From Paragordius varius (taxonomy: Eukaryota > Nematomorpha): DNA of 64,000 nt. Shown here in pieces: positions 23,770 to 36,482 of the stretch. The number at the start of each line of letters is the position of its first letter. Positions within the stretch are counted from its first letter, which is position 1. The position numbers and the translations under genes were made by a program. The notes under the pieces are model-generated. The model saw only the letters and a list, made by a program, of their open reading frames with translations. It searched no databases and was not told where the DNA came from. The stretch is from assembly GCA_964247055.1 (NCBI GenBank), contig OZ176054.1, positions 7,378,001 to 7,442,000 on the forward strand, given 5' to 3'.

Positions 23770-25350
23770 AAACATGGTGTGCATGATAGGTTGAATGGCA
23801 CACGTTGTAAGGGAGAAGGGAAGGTATAGTAAAATTAAAGGTGAGAGTGATCATTTTTAGGCAAAAATAAAAAATAGATCCAAATATATAGGAGATGTTA
23901 TGGAGTTTAGGATGTATATATGTAAGGTGAGGTGTGGTGAGAGGTGATGATAGGTATGTAATATCGTAAGGATAGAGAATGTATGTGTTGATGTAATGTA
24001 AAAATATGTTGGGATATAATTTAATATAAAATTAAAAAAATAATCATCAAATAATAAAATATCCAAAAATAAGGAAATGTAATAAGTGAGTGAGGATGTC
24101 GTTTTGTAAGGTTAGGAGGTGAGATAGATGATTTTGTAATGATGGTGAATGGAAGATATGTATTGATGTTGTTCAAAGGAATATAATGTATAAAAAATCA
24201 ATTATAAAATAAAAATTCAAAAATAAGGCGATGTAATAAGTGTGAGACGATGTTTTTGTAAAGTGAGGAGATATGATGAGAGTAAATGGTAGGGTCTTTT
24301 GTAACGTATAGTATATGCAAATAAAAAATATATCAATAAAATAAAAAAGATCCCAAAAAATAGATATAATAATGTCCAAAAGTAAATAAAAGATGTGATG
24401 ATGCGATGTGTATGTAAGGTGAGATGGGTTAAAGTGTAAGTGTAATAAATGGTAATGGAGGATATGTGTTGATGGAATGTAAAAAATTAGAAAAGTATCC
24501 AAAATATAAGTAGGAGATGAGAAGTGTATGAGTGTGTTTATGTAATGTAAGGTGTTTGGTGATAAAAATAAATGGTAGGTGATTTGTAGGTATATGTGTT
24601 GGTGTAATGTAAAGTAATATAGTTAAATAAAAAATGTCAAAAATAAATAGGATATGTAAATAGTTCAAAAACTATTCTATATGTAAGGTGATGACTGATA
24701 AAAAAATTTAATGGTCGATGATTGCTAAGTAAAGTTTATGGACCTTTGTGTTGATGTAATTGTTAAGGAATATAATTGAGTCAAATAATAGATGTGATGA
24801 TTTATATGTAAAGTGGGTGAGGTGTGATGGTAATTAATGGATGATTTCGTAAGGATAATAAATGGAAGATATGTCTTGATGTAAAGTAATATGAAAATAT
24901 AATTTAAATAAAATAAAAAATATCCAAAACTAAATAAGAGTATCCAAAAAAATAAGTTGATGTAAGGTAAAGTGAGATAAAGGTTAGGTGATTTTGTAAG
25001 GATAATAAAGTAAGATGATTCATGTTGATGTAGTGTAAAGGAATATAGTTTAATAAAATAAAAAATAGTGTAGAAAAAATGTATAGGAGATGTGGTGGTG
25101 TAAATGTTAGGTGAAGTGAGGTTGATAAAATGGTATGTGATTTGGTAAGGATAAAGAATTTATCCAAAAAGTTTGATGTAATGAGTATAATGTGTGTGTA
25201 TGTGTATGTGTGTGTTAGATGTGTTGAGATGAGATGAAGTAAGATGTAAGGGAATTATTTGGGCAAAAGTAGAATATGAATGAAAGTAAAAATAATATAT
25301 AAAATAAATTACGATTGTAGAATATGCATATATAATTATAATAAAATGTA
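23770..25350. repeat. satellite array, ~145-bp degenerate monomer (copy A)
   Basis: Recurring blocks (gtaaggtgagg, ttttgtaaggataataaatg, gttgatgtaatgtaa, taaaataaaaaatatccaaa) return at about 130-165-base intervals, giving about 11 monomers. The plus strand is G-rich and almost devoid of C, a striking strand bias. Minus-strand frames full of H, T, Y and L come from this bias and are not genes. The array lies between the FHIP1 3' end and the orphan gene. Confidence 0.85.
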
Positions 25351-25410
25351 TATAAAATGGAATATGTGTTGATAGTTTTGAATTCGATTGGGCAACCCAT
25401 ACAACCAACA

Positions 25411-28400
25411 TCAAACACGGGTTTCCCAATAAAAGAACCCTATATCGAACAATGTTTGAAAGAAAATAGTTGTAAAACGAAAATAAAAGGATGGATTATG
25501 TTAAATTTTTTCATTAATTATCTTATATTAATAAAAAATATATATTTAATCTTGAGACTTACGATATGTTTCTATCAATAAACAATCAGTCCCCTCAACT
25601 TCATAATCACATGTATGACCCTTGCACTCCACCAAATCCAATCCTGGTAAGCCTGAATCACAAGACGGTTTATCGTTTGTTGATGGTGTCAATGAAAAAC
25701 TCTCAGATTCCCCATTAAATATATCGTTTTTCGGAACAATTTGTTCTATATTTAATATGAAAAAACTTGTAGTGAATAATTTGATAAAGTTTATAAAACT
25801 ATAATGTTACCGCATGAATCAGGCAAAATTATTTCTTTCTCGGTTAAATTTTCGCTCTCTACCGCATTTATTTCTGGCAAATTAGGATTTGGATTAGAAC
25901 GTATACCAATAGGGGAAGTTGGATTAAAATTAAAGTACTGATTTTCATCATTGAAAGCGACTCTTTTAGGGGCAATCGGTTCTAATAATAGATTATTTGA
26001 ATAATATGATGTTGATATTTACAAATTTAATTGGTATAATTTACGAACAAACTCAATTAATATATCTTAGCGTGTTGTTTTATAGTTTTTAACATCTACA
26101 AAATAGCAATTATTTTAATTAAAAATTAATAAAATACCATCTCTGGATCCGTTTTTGCCCTTGAGATTGGATTTCTTTGGAATCAAGTCCTCAGGCTTAC
26201 CAGGCGGATTCACAACTAAAATGCATATTAAAATTAGAATTATAGTTAGACAAATAACATTAATTAAATTAGTTTAAAAATTGTCCAGTTATATTAATTT
26301 TTGTGTCTAATTTAAAGTACCAGAATATTTAAAAGAATACAATGTATTGAAGTAATAATTTTTATACAATACTAGCGTGAATCTCGTGCTGCTACGGAGC
26401 CCGAGGAAGTCCTTCGGACTTCTGGGGGGGGGGGGGGGGGTTCGAGGTTTGGATTTGAATGGGTCTACCGTTTTTCCTGTAGATCACAAAGCCAGCATTT
26501 TCCATTTTTATAAATATATAGATTACCATAAATAATGTTTTAATATCCATATATCTTTTAACATGCTATACATATGATAGATACTCCTTACTCAGCATCT
26601 ATCATCAAAGAAACGCTTGACTAAAATTTTTGCCTTTTAATCGGGAATACGTGGAATCTTTATTGAATTTTTAAGGTCTCATACCTAGGACGAAAAATCG
26701 ATTTAAAAAATTATTTTTGTGGACTTTGTTTTTTGAAAAAAATGGCATTTTACGGGGGGAGCGGGTAAAAAGAGGGCCTAAATCAAAAAAGTGACTCGAC
26801 TATGTTCGGCGCAATCGAAAATAAGTAAACAAAAATCATATTTGAAATTGAATGGTCCAACACGTTCTCCGGAAAATTGTCTCAAAAACACGATTTTGTG
26901 GACTTCTGTTTACAAAAAAAACCCGTTTTTCATACGGGGTGGGTCCGAACTGGGGGCCTATTTCAAAAAAAGGGCGAAGCTATTGTCGGGACATTTATTA
27001 ATGATTATATTTTTTCGATATTTGGATTTGATTGGGTCTACCGGTTTTCCTGTACCAGATCACAAAGCCCATTTTCCATTTTTATAAATATATAGATTAA
27101 AATGCATATTAATTTGATTGCAATATAACCGAAAATTTAAACACATAATTAACCATCTCAAATTATATTATGTTGCTAAAATTCTCTTGTTTTAATATAA
27201 ATGTTTAGCAAATCACATCGTTTTTCATATTTTTTGCCATTTTTGCGTAACATAAGGAAAAGCTTTCAATTATAACATAACAATTTGCCTTTTATTAACG
27301 TGTTTTACAAAATTTTGAAATATTTTAATGGTTTTTTAAGCGAGTATTCTTTATTAAAAAAATTTCTGATTAACTAAATAAAATTGAATTTATCACGTAT
27401 GTTTACCAAAAACGATTAATTACTAACCAATTCAGCACTAATTATTTGTATATATTTTTAAGTAAGAAAAACAAAAGTCTAGTTTATTTTAAAACAAAAT
27501 ATACCATCTACGCTTCAAATTCACCCTTTAACAATTAAAATTCACCCTTGAACAATACAAATTCACGCTTAAACGAAAAATTCAAATTCACCCTTAAACA
27601 AACAATTCAAATCCACCCTAAAATAAATCATGTGTTTTTTAAGATTAAAATTCACCTCTTTTTTATATTAAAAAATGAAATTTCGTTCAATAATACTGAA
27701 AAAAGCTATGCCATAAATATATTTTTAGGGTGCATTTGGATTGTTCGAGGGTGAATTCGAATTGTTCAAGGGTGAATTTGATTCATAAATGTATTGTCAC
27801 TAAAATGTTAATAGTTTACCCTTTAAAGCGTCTTGCTTTTTCACCATTCCAAAACAAGAACATACCCGATTCCACCACTTCTTGGAATCTAAAAAAACGC
27901 AAACATTTTTCAAACTTACAGAAAAGGTCCACATTATTTAAAGTAACTTACATAGTTTGATAATAAAAATATACCAAAATTAAATTTATTCTAAATATGA
28001 AAAGTTTATTAAAATTTGTTTCCAATCGTCATACAATAATATGGTAAAACCTAGTAAAATAATTCTGAATTTAAATGTTTAGTTTTTGGCTCTACTGATT
28101 TTATAATGTGAGTACAATATCTATATCTGCAGACACATTGTCAAACGGTTTCCTTTTTATTCAACAATACGATTCCAACGTCCCCTAAAATATACTTCTG
28201 AACTATAAATTATTTATAAAATTTAAAAATTTAAACATATAAACCTTGTCTAATGACCTTTCTTTCATTATTTTTATTCTTTTTAATACAATTGACGGCA
28301 AAAATGTTTTTCATTAGATGGAGATACAAATGTTAATTACAAGATAAAATATTTAAATTTGATTGTTGCATTCTATAATGTTAACCATTTAAACTATTAA

Positions 28401-28950
28401 AAATTACTGTAGCAAACATATATATATATATATATATATTAGGGTTTAATAAGTAAAAAACTTTTTTAAAATAAATTCTTTTCCATAGGGTTATTGGGCA
28501 ATTCTACAATCATAGTTTTAGTTTTTTACGCATAAAATAATTATCTATACACAAAAGGAAAATGAATTAAAAACACTATATATGGTTAAAAATATTATAA
28601 AAGAGACAAATTAATCTGATTTATATTTTGTCAATTTTTATTTTGTTGGTAATTTGATTTAAATTTTGCAATACAACTCTTTTCATTTTTAAAAGTTTTG
28701 ATATTAGCTTTTAAAAACTATACAATGACAACATATAAGCTTGCTTCTCAAATTGATCTAGTATTAAGATCAAAACTGTACAACAATTTAAGTAACCAAA
28801 TATATATATAAATACATATTTTTCAATTAAAAATAGAAACAGCTTTTCTATGGTTTTTTTTAAATATTAAAAAGTATGTTATAAATGTAAATAACCTTTT
28901 CCCATCGCGTTCCTTTCGCCATTTCGCTTCTTTCTAATCCAGAAAGTCAT
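25411..28950 (-). CDS. orphan six-exon gene with C-terminal PDZ-binding motif, copy A
   Basis: Exons (minus): 28950-28896, 27888-27820, 26215-26138, 25981-25811, 25745-25563, 25439-25411. Every internal junction is phase 1 with GT-AG signals, giving 194 residues from an ATG with an in-frame stop 15 bases upstream. The protein starts MTFWIRKKRNGERNAMGK, continues with KKWWNRVCSCFGMVKKQDAL, has a middle rich in P, N and S, then a cysteine-containing acidic region (CDYEVEGTDC), and ends FYWETRV. T-R-V at the end fits a class I PDZ ligand. There is no signal peptide or membrane helix. The 55, 69, 78, 171, 183 and 29 nt exons are preserved exactly in copy B while the introns differ greatly, which supports real coding. 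I do not recognise the family. Confidence 0.75.
26372..27096 (-). mobile_element. non-autonomous Helitron, copy-A specific
   Basis: Read on the minus strand, it starts TCTATATATTTATAAAAATG after AA and ends ...GATTCACGCTAG before T, the 5'-TC / 3'-CTRR ends of Helitrons in an A-T target. A hairpin (GAAGTCC-GAA-GGACTTC) lies about 30 bases before CTAG. Copy B has the empty site. A run of 18 G's (plus strand, about 26425-26442) follows the hairpin. The 5'-end block (tttccatttttataaatatatag) occurs twice, at 26440-26523 and 27015-27096, suggesting two nested or tandem Helitron 5' ends. No Rep/helicase is present. It lies in an intron of the orphan gene. Confidence 0.82.
27500..27790. mobile_element. 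foldback element, family F2 (copy A)
   Basis: The left terminus ataccatctacgcttcaaat holds four to five 21-bp-type units (ATTCACCCTTGAACAATACA). The right end, agggtgaattcgaattgttc, is the inverted counterpart but lacks the terminal tggtata. It sits in an intron of the orphan gene. Only the left half survives in copy B, inverted. Confidence 0.75.
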
Positions 28951-29349
28951 AATAAAAGTTTTTTATGAAAAAAATTTAGTGATGTTTGAAAGAATTTAGA
29001 TTTTTAATTATAAGGAAGGTTTATAAAATGATTGTTGGCTTAATCATATTAAATAAAGAAAATAATTAAATAATTTATTATAGATGGAAATGGGCTATAT
29101 ATATTTGAAACAAAATGGTTTTTATTATTATTAGTTTAACTGTTTTTTACTAAACAATAATTTTCTGCCATTCAGGTTTTAGCAGAAGTTGGAATCGAAT
29201 TTGGTTAAAGATCCAATCCGTTTTTCTAAAAGGGTTTGGTTAAATAGTTTCGGCAGGAAATTTTTTGAATGCCACCGTTCCATTTTTTCAGTCAAATGGT
29301 GCAAATTTCGTTTGCATTTGAAAAAAGTTTATTGGTTTCTGTTACAATT
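28951..29349. other. upstream region of orphan gene copy A
   Basis: Shared with copy B (43077-43470). Holds the putative promoter of the minus-strand gene; no motif could be assigned. A better-conserved patch at 29170-29310 (accgttccattttttcagtc) is non-coding in both copies. Confidence 0.4.
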
Positions 29350-29921
29350 AACACTTCGATTCAAATTGGAGTATCTAAATACTTCATACTATATTTAAGT
29401 AAAATTTTTAAAAAACTATTGAAATAAACGGTCCCAATTTAAATTTATGCTCCTATCCTAATCTATATGAATAGGTCGAAATATTTAAATAAAATTTGGT
29501 TTTGAAAAAAAAAAGCTGCATATCAAACTACTTCGACGCCATTTTTATTTTACAACATTTTTCTAAAATATCGTGTTTATTTAGTTTTAAAGCTAATAGA
29601 AAAGCTAATGTTTCATTTAAATCTCATCTAACATTTATAATAACAGAAAAAGTGGTTTATTTTGTATTATTTCCAAATTTAGCTAATGCACACATGTCAT
29701 GTTGACTAAATTTTACCTTTCGGTTTTAGCTTAAAATAAGTAATATTAAGTGTTTTTGAATAAAAAAATTTATATATTTCGGTTTATTAATATTGTCTAA
29801 GTGCAATATTTGCCATGGTTTTGATTCCTTCCATATTTTTAAAAGAATTTAATTTTAAACAGGCCTAGGGTATTTAACTACCCCATTTTGAATTGAAGGA
29901 CTAAGATGAATGTGTTGTATC
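29350..29921. repeat. dispersed repeat family D1, copy 1
   Basis: About 570 bases are similar to 60990-61740, for example aaattacttcgacgccattt there and aaactacttcgacgccattt here, and ttttaaacaggcct in both. It is absent from copy B, so it entered copy A after, or was deleted from B since, the duplication. A hAT element (29922-30549) is inserted near its right end. The class is unknown. Confidence 0.7.
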
Positions 29922-30549
29922 TAGGGTTGTGCATTTGACTGCTTTTTCAAAAAAGTCCGGTCAGACCATGGTCATGACCACGGTCATGGTCACTTTTTTT
30001 AAGTACATATCACGCGATATTGGATTGTGAAAATAAACTTTAAACGACTTGAGTTTATGTTTTTCTTAAAATTTGTATTATACATTTTTTTGATATTTAT
30101 TATTTAAAAATATTTATATTTAAATTTAATCAAAAATTTTGTTTCCAAATAAATTCACATGTTTGTGACCTTCTGTTCAAATACATAGCTTTAAATACTG
30201 GATATTACAAATATTTACCTAATTTGTTTTACACTTTCTTTCATCATTGAAATATCCAATTATAAAATGTTTACTCATTTTATTGGTTCACAATCACATA
30301 TATGGAATAAGTGCATATTTTGCAAAGTGCCTTATTGTTTTGTGAAATAACTGGATATGCATAAATGCTAATGTTATAAGGATGCATATTCAACAATTTT
30401 ATATTGTTAAATAATCATATTAAAATATTTTAATATTTTTTAGAATATTAAAAAACAATAAAATCTTACTATCTCTCTTCCAAATAATGTATCAGCATTT
30501 TTCAAAAAACAGCCGTTTTTTTAAAATGACCATGGTCAGCACAACTCTC
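29922..30549. mobile_element. hAT-type non-autonomous element, 628 bp
   Basis: An exact 8-bp duplication GTTGTATC flanks it (29914-29921 and 30550-30557). The left end reads TAGGGTTGTGC and the right end gives GAGAGTTGTGC on the opposite strand. Sub-terminal blocks contain accatggtcatg in both orientations. There is no transposase. It is nested in dispersed repeat D1. Confidence 0.8.
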
Positions 30550-30659
30550 GTTGTATCCAGTGTAATAAAATCTCGCAAAAAACCATGAGAAAAAAAATAA
30601 TTTAAAATTAAAATTAGAAAATTTTGAAAAATTAAAATTTTGGGAAGTATATTATTTGT

Positions 30660-31880
30660 ATCCAAAATTACAATAAAGATGATGGCTCCGGTTCTAATCC
30701 CCGATTTTAATTTTCTAATATCAATGTAACATCTACAAATCAGGTAAATGATACCTATACAAGGAAATTAGTTTGGTTCCCCATGCCAGAAAGTCAACTA
30801 ATAACCCTATACATGCGGTTAAAAGGTTGATTGAAAAACACAGTGAAAGAGGAAGAGCTATACGTGGTTTTAATTGACAGAAAATGCGCTTGACATAATT
30901 CCAAGAGAAATATGGTGTAGCTTCCGTCGTAAAAATATGCCCAAATGTTATATAAAATTGTAACAAATAATGTATGAATCCCCCTCTTAAAACTCCCCAA
31001 TTATCAGATTGCTTTGCAAAGCATGACGTCTACCAAGCTCATCGCTTAGTCCGTTGTTGTTTATAATATGTATGGATTAGGTACCAAAGTTGTTTCAGGT
31101 TGTTATTTCATGTATGCGGATGACATAATCATTATGTCTGAGAGCTGAGTTAGAGAATGGGTCAAACTGAATGAACACGGTCTAAAAGTCAAAATATCAA
31201 ATATTGAATTTATTAGCTCTAGTAATCAGCAACATGAATTGTGATGCGGATTGGGTTTTGAAGGGTAAACAAAGGTGCAAATATTTAGGGACAATTTAAA
31301 ATTTAGATGGCTCAGAATGATATTAATTTAAATTAAGAAAAGTTGGGTAAATTGGAAGAAAATTTCGAGCGTTAGAGTGAAAAGTAAGATATACAGTTCA
31401 GTTTAAACCCACAATGATGCAAAAAATCCGAAGAAAGACATTTTAACGTTACTTAAATGAAAATGATTAGAATGATGTGTGGGGTAACAAGAAAGGACAT
31501 TTAGGAATATATCTAATCGTGTGAGCGCGGATGTTAAACCGATATCGGAAGGAAAGACAAAAGAGTTACGTTGGTTTGGGCTCATTGAAAGGAGAAACTT
31601 TCATTATATTGCAAAAAAAATTAGAGAGTCATAAAGTTGAAACGAGGACATGGGACCCTTAAAACGAGATGAATGGTTGGACACAATAAAGCAAGCAAAA
31701 TACAAGTAAAATCAGAAGACGCAATAGATAGAGTTCTATGGCGAGACAGACTTCTTACATGGCAGCTCCCACGAGTGAAAACATGTAAAGTGATAATAAT
31801 AAATGTAACATTATATCAGATAAAAGTTAAGAAATATTCAATATTTCCTCTGTTAACATAATTTAAAAAAGAAAAATTTT
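30660..31880 (+). mobile_element. decayed LINE (non-LTR) fragment, copy A
   Basis: Translated pieces resemble the reverse transcriptase and C-terminal part of RTE/CR1-like non-LTR elements. Segments around 30870 and 31020 match the region before and at the polymerase core. The C-terminal stretch near 31470-31600 reads IRMMCGVTRKD and later TKELRWFGLIERRN, a very common LINE tail. The reading frame is broken many times. The same fragment, at the same relative place, is in copy B, so it predates the duplication. Confidence 0.75.
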
Positions 31881-32868
31881 TCTTCGAGAAAAATATTTGA
31901 CGTTATTATGTTCGTAAAATTTAGGATTTTTTGTTCGTGATTGATTTTGACGTTCAATAGGCCTAAAAAGGTTGCTAAAAATTATATGGATACCACCTAT
32001 AAGGTAATGTTCCTGTCAAAGTATCAAAAATCTTTATAATTTTTCTAATGATTTAACAAATTTGGCATTTTTCCAAGAATACAATCCGGTTTTTGGCTGG
32101 AAGATTGATTTCGGTTTAACTTTCCTGGATTTTAGTTTTGAAAAATATATTGTGTCTTTATGCGCATTGAATCCATATTCTAAAGGCTAATGGTCCTCTA
32201 GAGGAAATTTGGGACTATTAGACAAAGATACCTGTATTTATGGGGGTCTTTATTTTAATTATATTTTACAAGCAATTAAAATTAATTTTTGGGCACTTAA
32301 ACATGTATTAATTTATAAAAACTCATTTTTTTATATTTGTTATTATATACCGATGTTATTTTTTTAATGTAATGTTAGATTTACGTTAATCATACCCATT
32401 TAATATTGTACTTTTAATTGTAGTTTTGATGATTTAAGGCAGGTGCATTCGGGCCAAAAATATAAATTTATTTATTATTCATACGGAGGTTTACATGTTA
32501 ATAAATAGTTTTTCAATAAACTAATGGCTCACAGAAACTAATACCTGGGTACTGTTTGACCATTTTAGTATCATAAATAATTTTATATAAAAATATAACT
32601 TATCAATCAAAATGCATCCTAAGAACACAGTTTGTGGCCACGGTTGACAAAAGAGGGCCCTTTTTGACTTCTAAAACATCAAACTTTATGATGTGTCAGA
32701 GACAGCGGAGTTTTTAATAGATAAAAATAAAACAGTATGGATATATTACATCTATACAATATGTATTGTGCCAAAAGAAATCTAGATACATCCAATTATT
32801 TTCTACGGTATTTTGTCATTGAATATCCTTCCTTATTACATCATCTAATATGATCAGATAATCAAAAC
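31881..32868. other. right end of duplicated unit A
   Basis: Non-coding and shared with 44800-45812. It contains conserved patches (ggcaggtgcattcgggccaa at both sites) but no gene or named element. Confidence 0.4.
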
Positions 32869-34792
32869 TCTTTCCCATGTCCCTTGATTTCTATTAAATA
32901 CCCAGACGTCAGTAAAACCCAAAGTTCTTTCACTCTATAAGGTATATATTTTGAGAAGATTTTTTAAGCTTCTGAAAAAAATTTATCTAGTCAATTATTG
33001 AAATATTGAGTAGATATTTGAAGGCGTTGTAAAACGGTTGTTGGAATTTTAACTTACCCAAGATTTTTATCGCTCTTCTGCACACATTACGGGCTCCTAC
33101 CCTACCATGCAGTCTGAAAAATCAGATCCAAATCCTAACATAAAACATTCAACGAAAGCACATACAAACTTTGAAACGGGCGATAGCGAAACCACTGAAA
33201 ATGCTCAAAACTTTTTATCCCTCCCTAGTGGTTCAAAATGTGCTCAATCCCTACAACAGCTAGTTTGTAAGGCCGAAACTTTCTTGGATGCAAAAGAACG
33301 AATTTATGCTAAACGTCTAGCATATTCAAGGTATGGACTTACTGGACTACGTGCCCCTAAACAATGTAAGGATGCAAAAACCAAACACCAAAGTAGCGTG
33401 CACGAACGATATATAATTCTCACGGTGACAACAATCGAGCCTTGTCATTTATATCACGCGAGTTTAATCCTTGTGACATTTATCAATGTACACATATTTT
33501 TTTGAGTTCATTTTATAGCTAGCAGTAATGATTAAACAATGGTATCTCCTAGAATTTATGTAAGGCGCGCTAAAAATAAAATATCAAATTTTATAATTAA
33601 ATAATTTTATTAATAAAATATAGGCTAAATTGATATTTTTTGAACAAATTGAATATTTTTTGCAAATTTTGGCAAGAAGCTAAAAATGGTAAAGATAATA
33701 TTGGATTTAGCTTTATATGTTTGAAATCAAAAAATATTTAATGGCAATATATTTTTAGAATGCAGCCCGCTGAATTTTTTGAATCAAAAAGTCGGTCCGA
33801 GAAGCTGTTTGTAGACAATTAAACTAAAAGTTTAGTGAAATATTGTTATGTGCTTAACTTGGTTTTTTTAAATCTTTTGGTAAACTTTACTTATAAATTC
33901 CTTTTTACTCGAAACCTTTCTGTATATTTATGTTAAAAATGTAGCTCACGATTACGCCCAGGTGTTTGGAAATATTAAAAATATTTATGATATGAATGAA
34001 TCGAAAAATGCAAATTTAATTGAGCACAAAAGTATGGTTACGGGTCAACAGGATGGAATTCACGAAAAGGAATCATCATTGTCCAAAATGTCTGGATTAC
34101 TTTTTCGGTTTTTCTATAATATTTTGTATAAATTATGTATAGTGGGGTCGTAAACTCAAATACTATTTTTATTGACAAAGCGTTTGAAATATATTTGTGT
34201 GTAAAGTTTACTAACTAAAAAGGTTTATATATATCAAACCTTCAATAAACATCGATACAAACTATTGATTGCGTCCTTACATATAATATATTTTTTAACT
34301 TTAAATTCTTAAAATTGCATAATTGAGTCCAGATTTAAGATTCACTTTTTCCACAACATTTTTCAACAACATTTTTACGGTATGTATAATAGGTTTGGTA
34401 AAAAGGCAGTTCCACCACCATCTCCTATTAGTAAGGATATGAATTACAAAAATTTACAAGATTTAACTGCCCTGACACAGGCAAATGACCAAAATTTAAC
34501 ACTGTCAAACATTCACACCCCTTTTTCTATGCCACAATCAAGCGTCTCTCAAACCAAAATTGAGATTGAAGAAAAAAATACTCATGCATTTCTATCATTT
34601 CCGGCTAAAAATGCGGCTTATGCCACCATTGTCCTTAGCGAATGGTGTAAGGAATTGTCAACTTTGGCTTCGGAAATGTCGATAGCACTTTTGATAATTT
34701 TACAGAGTACTGCCACAGCGAATATCATCCCTTTTCCCCTCAACAACAGATTGGAAAGGGTTTCTCTTAAGGACGATGGCAAATCGCTGTAA
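32869..34792 (+). pseudogene. partial FHIP1 duplicate (last four exons)
   Basis: It contains the 3' part of FHIP1 exon 16, and counterparts of exons 17 (about 33014-33500), 18 (33945-34107, same 163-nt length) and 19 (34393-34792, same 400-nt length and stop). Exon 16 is truncated by the duplication boundary. The exon-17 counterpart has an early in-frame stop and an internal ~110-bp deletion that shifts frame near its end. Exons 18 and 19 remain open, with FGKKAVPPPSPIS matching A. With no promoter or upstream exons, this is an unprocessed 3' pseudogene. Confidence 0.88.
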
Positions 34793-35819
34793 AAATTATT
34801 TCAATTTTACGAAGAAGGACAATGTCACATATGCTTTTTTATTACATGGTAATTAAAAGATTATACTGCTTTTGAATATTATTTTGTATTAAAATTTTAA
34901 TTTTTATTTCTGTTTGTTTTTGTTAACTTTACCATTATATTACGGAAATTTAAGAGTCACACGAAATTTAATTAAAGATGGTTTTAAATTTATTTTTGGA
35001 AAATAGTTAATATTTTTAAACGGATCATTATTTTTTTTATATAATGTTTTAATTTTAGTTTAATAAATTAAGCCATAACGATAAAATTTAGGAAATTCCA
35101 TATAATATCGCCGAAATATTAAAAAAATATTGGACGTATGACAAAAAAATAAATTTATTATTTTTAAATATTTTTCGTAAAATTAAGAAAACCCCATTTT
35201 ATCTGCAATAATTTCAGATTTATGAAGATATGAAGATCATGTGTTTGAAGCGTTTAATTTGACCCAGGACTAATATTTTACCAAAAGAGATTGGATAAAA
35301 AATTCGGAAAAAAATTTCTACATCAAGAAAAATGGTTGAATAATGTTGGTTTATGTTATGTTTTTTTTATTTTTTAAAGACGTATATAATCTTCTTGCAC
35401 CTTGCCATATCAACTTATGCAATCACAATTTATTTATATTAATAATTATTTATTATAATTATTATTGATATTTATTCCAAGCAATAATTAGTAAGCATAT
35501 ATTTCTGATTATATGGCATTTGACAAAATTTTACTCGCTGTACTGTATAATGTGTATTGTACAAGACAAAATAAATTTATATTTTATTCACAACATATTT
35601 AATTAATTACAACTAATTTTATCAAGTTTTAATATACATTGGTCGTTTTTTATAATGGCTGCTGTGATTAAGCCCACTATGATTTAACTTGAGTTTTTTG
35701 AATTTTTGAATATTAAAATAAAAAAATTTGCAAACGTATTATGGATGATTATGGTGCACTGTGAGCAAACAAAATATTTATTGTCATTGATTAAAAAGAT
35801 AAGTTATAATATATTCACT
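34793..35819. other. duplicated non-coding DNA (copy B)
   Basis: Counterpart of 20146-21095. No gene. It shows the empty target (aatatttattg near 35775) of the hammerhead-bearing insertion. Confidence 0.5.
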
Positions 35820-36310
35820 GAGAGTATCTTTCAAAGCGTGAATTTTATATTCAAACATATGGAATAGGTATAGTGACGACAGTTGAAATTTTTACAGATT
35901 TTACGCATTCTTCACTAACTATCAGTGAGCCTTATTTTTATGATTAGCGATTTAACTATATTTCTACACAGATAAGATTTCGGGGATGACCCATATTTTT
36001 GTAGCCATCTTTATAGGGTGGAGCTAAACAGAGAGTTTATTTAAAAAGTAGGGAGAACGGAAAAATCCCCCAAAGACACGATTTTGGGGACTTAAATTTT
36101 TTACGAGCGAGAAACTTAGTGGTTAATCAAAAGTTCGATTAACTTCGGCGCACACATACACAAGTATGCATAGCCAAATAAAATGGACATACGCATTTTC
36201 GCAAAATTGCTTGAAAAAGATGATTTTACTCTTTTAACTACTCTTCGAAGGAAAGGGGATAAATTTTTGTTTTCATATCAACCCAATTATGGCCCTTAAG
36301 TTGGGAACTA
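35820..36310. mobile_element. copy-B-specific insertion, possibly Helitron-related
   Basis: About 490 bases lack a counterpart in A. Phrases such as acacgattttggggactt and cggcgcacacata resemble text inside the copy-A Helitron (acacgattttgtggactt, ttcggcgcaa). It is probably a fragment of the same element group. The ends are not defined. Confidence 0.4.
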
Positions 36311-36446
36311 TATATTGTACTTATATGAACATTGATTTTGCCCGATAAAGGAAGCAAAAAATTTATATTATAACTTTAGCCAAAAATCTTGTTTTCATTT
36401 ATTTAATTTGAAAAGCAATATTAATTTATTTTTTTAAAAACTCTAG

Positions 36447-36482
<36 letters not shown>

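Larger units (their letters stand above)
16948..32868. repeat. tandem segmental duplication, copy A (~15.9 kb)
   Basis: From about 16948 to 32868 the sequence repeats, in the same order, at 32869-45812. The junction motif ctttcccatgtcccttg occurs at 16946 inside an FHIP1 exon and again at 32870. The end of A (gatcagataatcaaaactctt) pairs with the end of B (accagattatcgaagctctt). Contents in order: FHIP1 3' exons, satellite, minus-strand orphan gene, LINE fragment. A has extra insertions not in B: 18370-19481, 21096-21378, 21408-22058, 22090-22260, 26372-27096 and about 29351-30560. Confidence 0.93.

Noticed and set aside
23857-25429. A series of minus-strand ORFs rich in H, T, Y and L (also 37995-40042)
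   Set aside because: They arise from the C-poor satellite. They overlap each other in different frames and do not align between copies A and B as proteins.
28220-28330. A strongly conserved block with ATGAAAGAAAGGTCATTAG on the minus strand as the start of the orphan gene
   Set aside because: It ends in phase 0 before its GT, which does not fit the phase-1 acceptor of the next exon. The ATG at 28950 fits in both copies.
33107-33505. 132-codon ORF in copy B as a functional gene
   Set aside because: It is the decayed exon-17 copy of FHIP1 with a stop near its start and a shifted C-terminal part.
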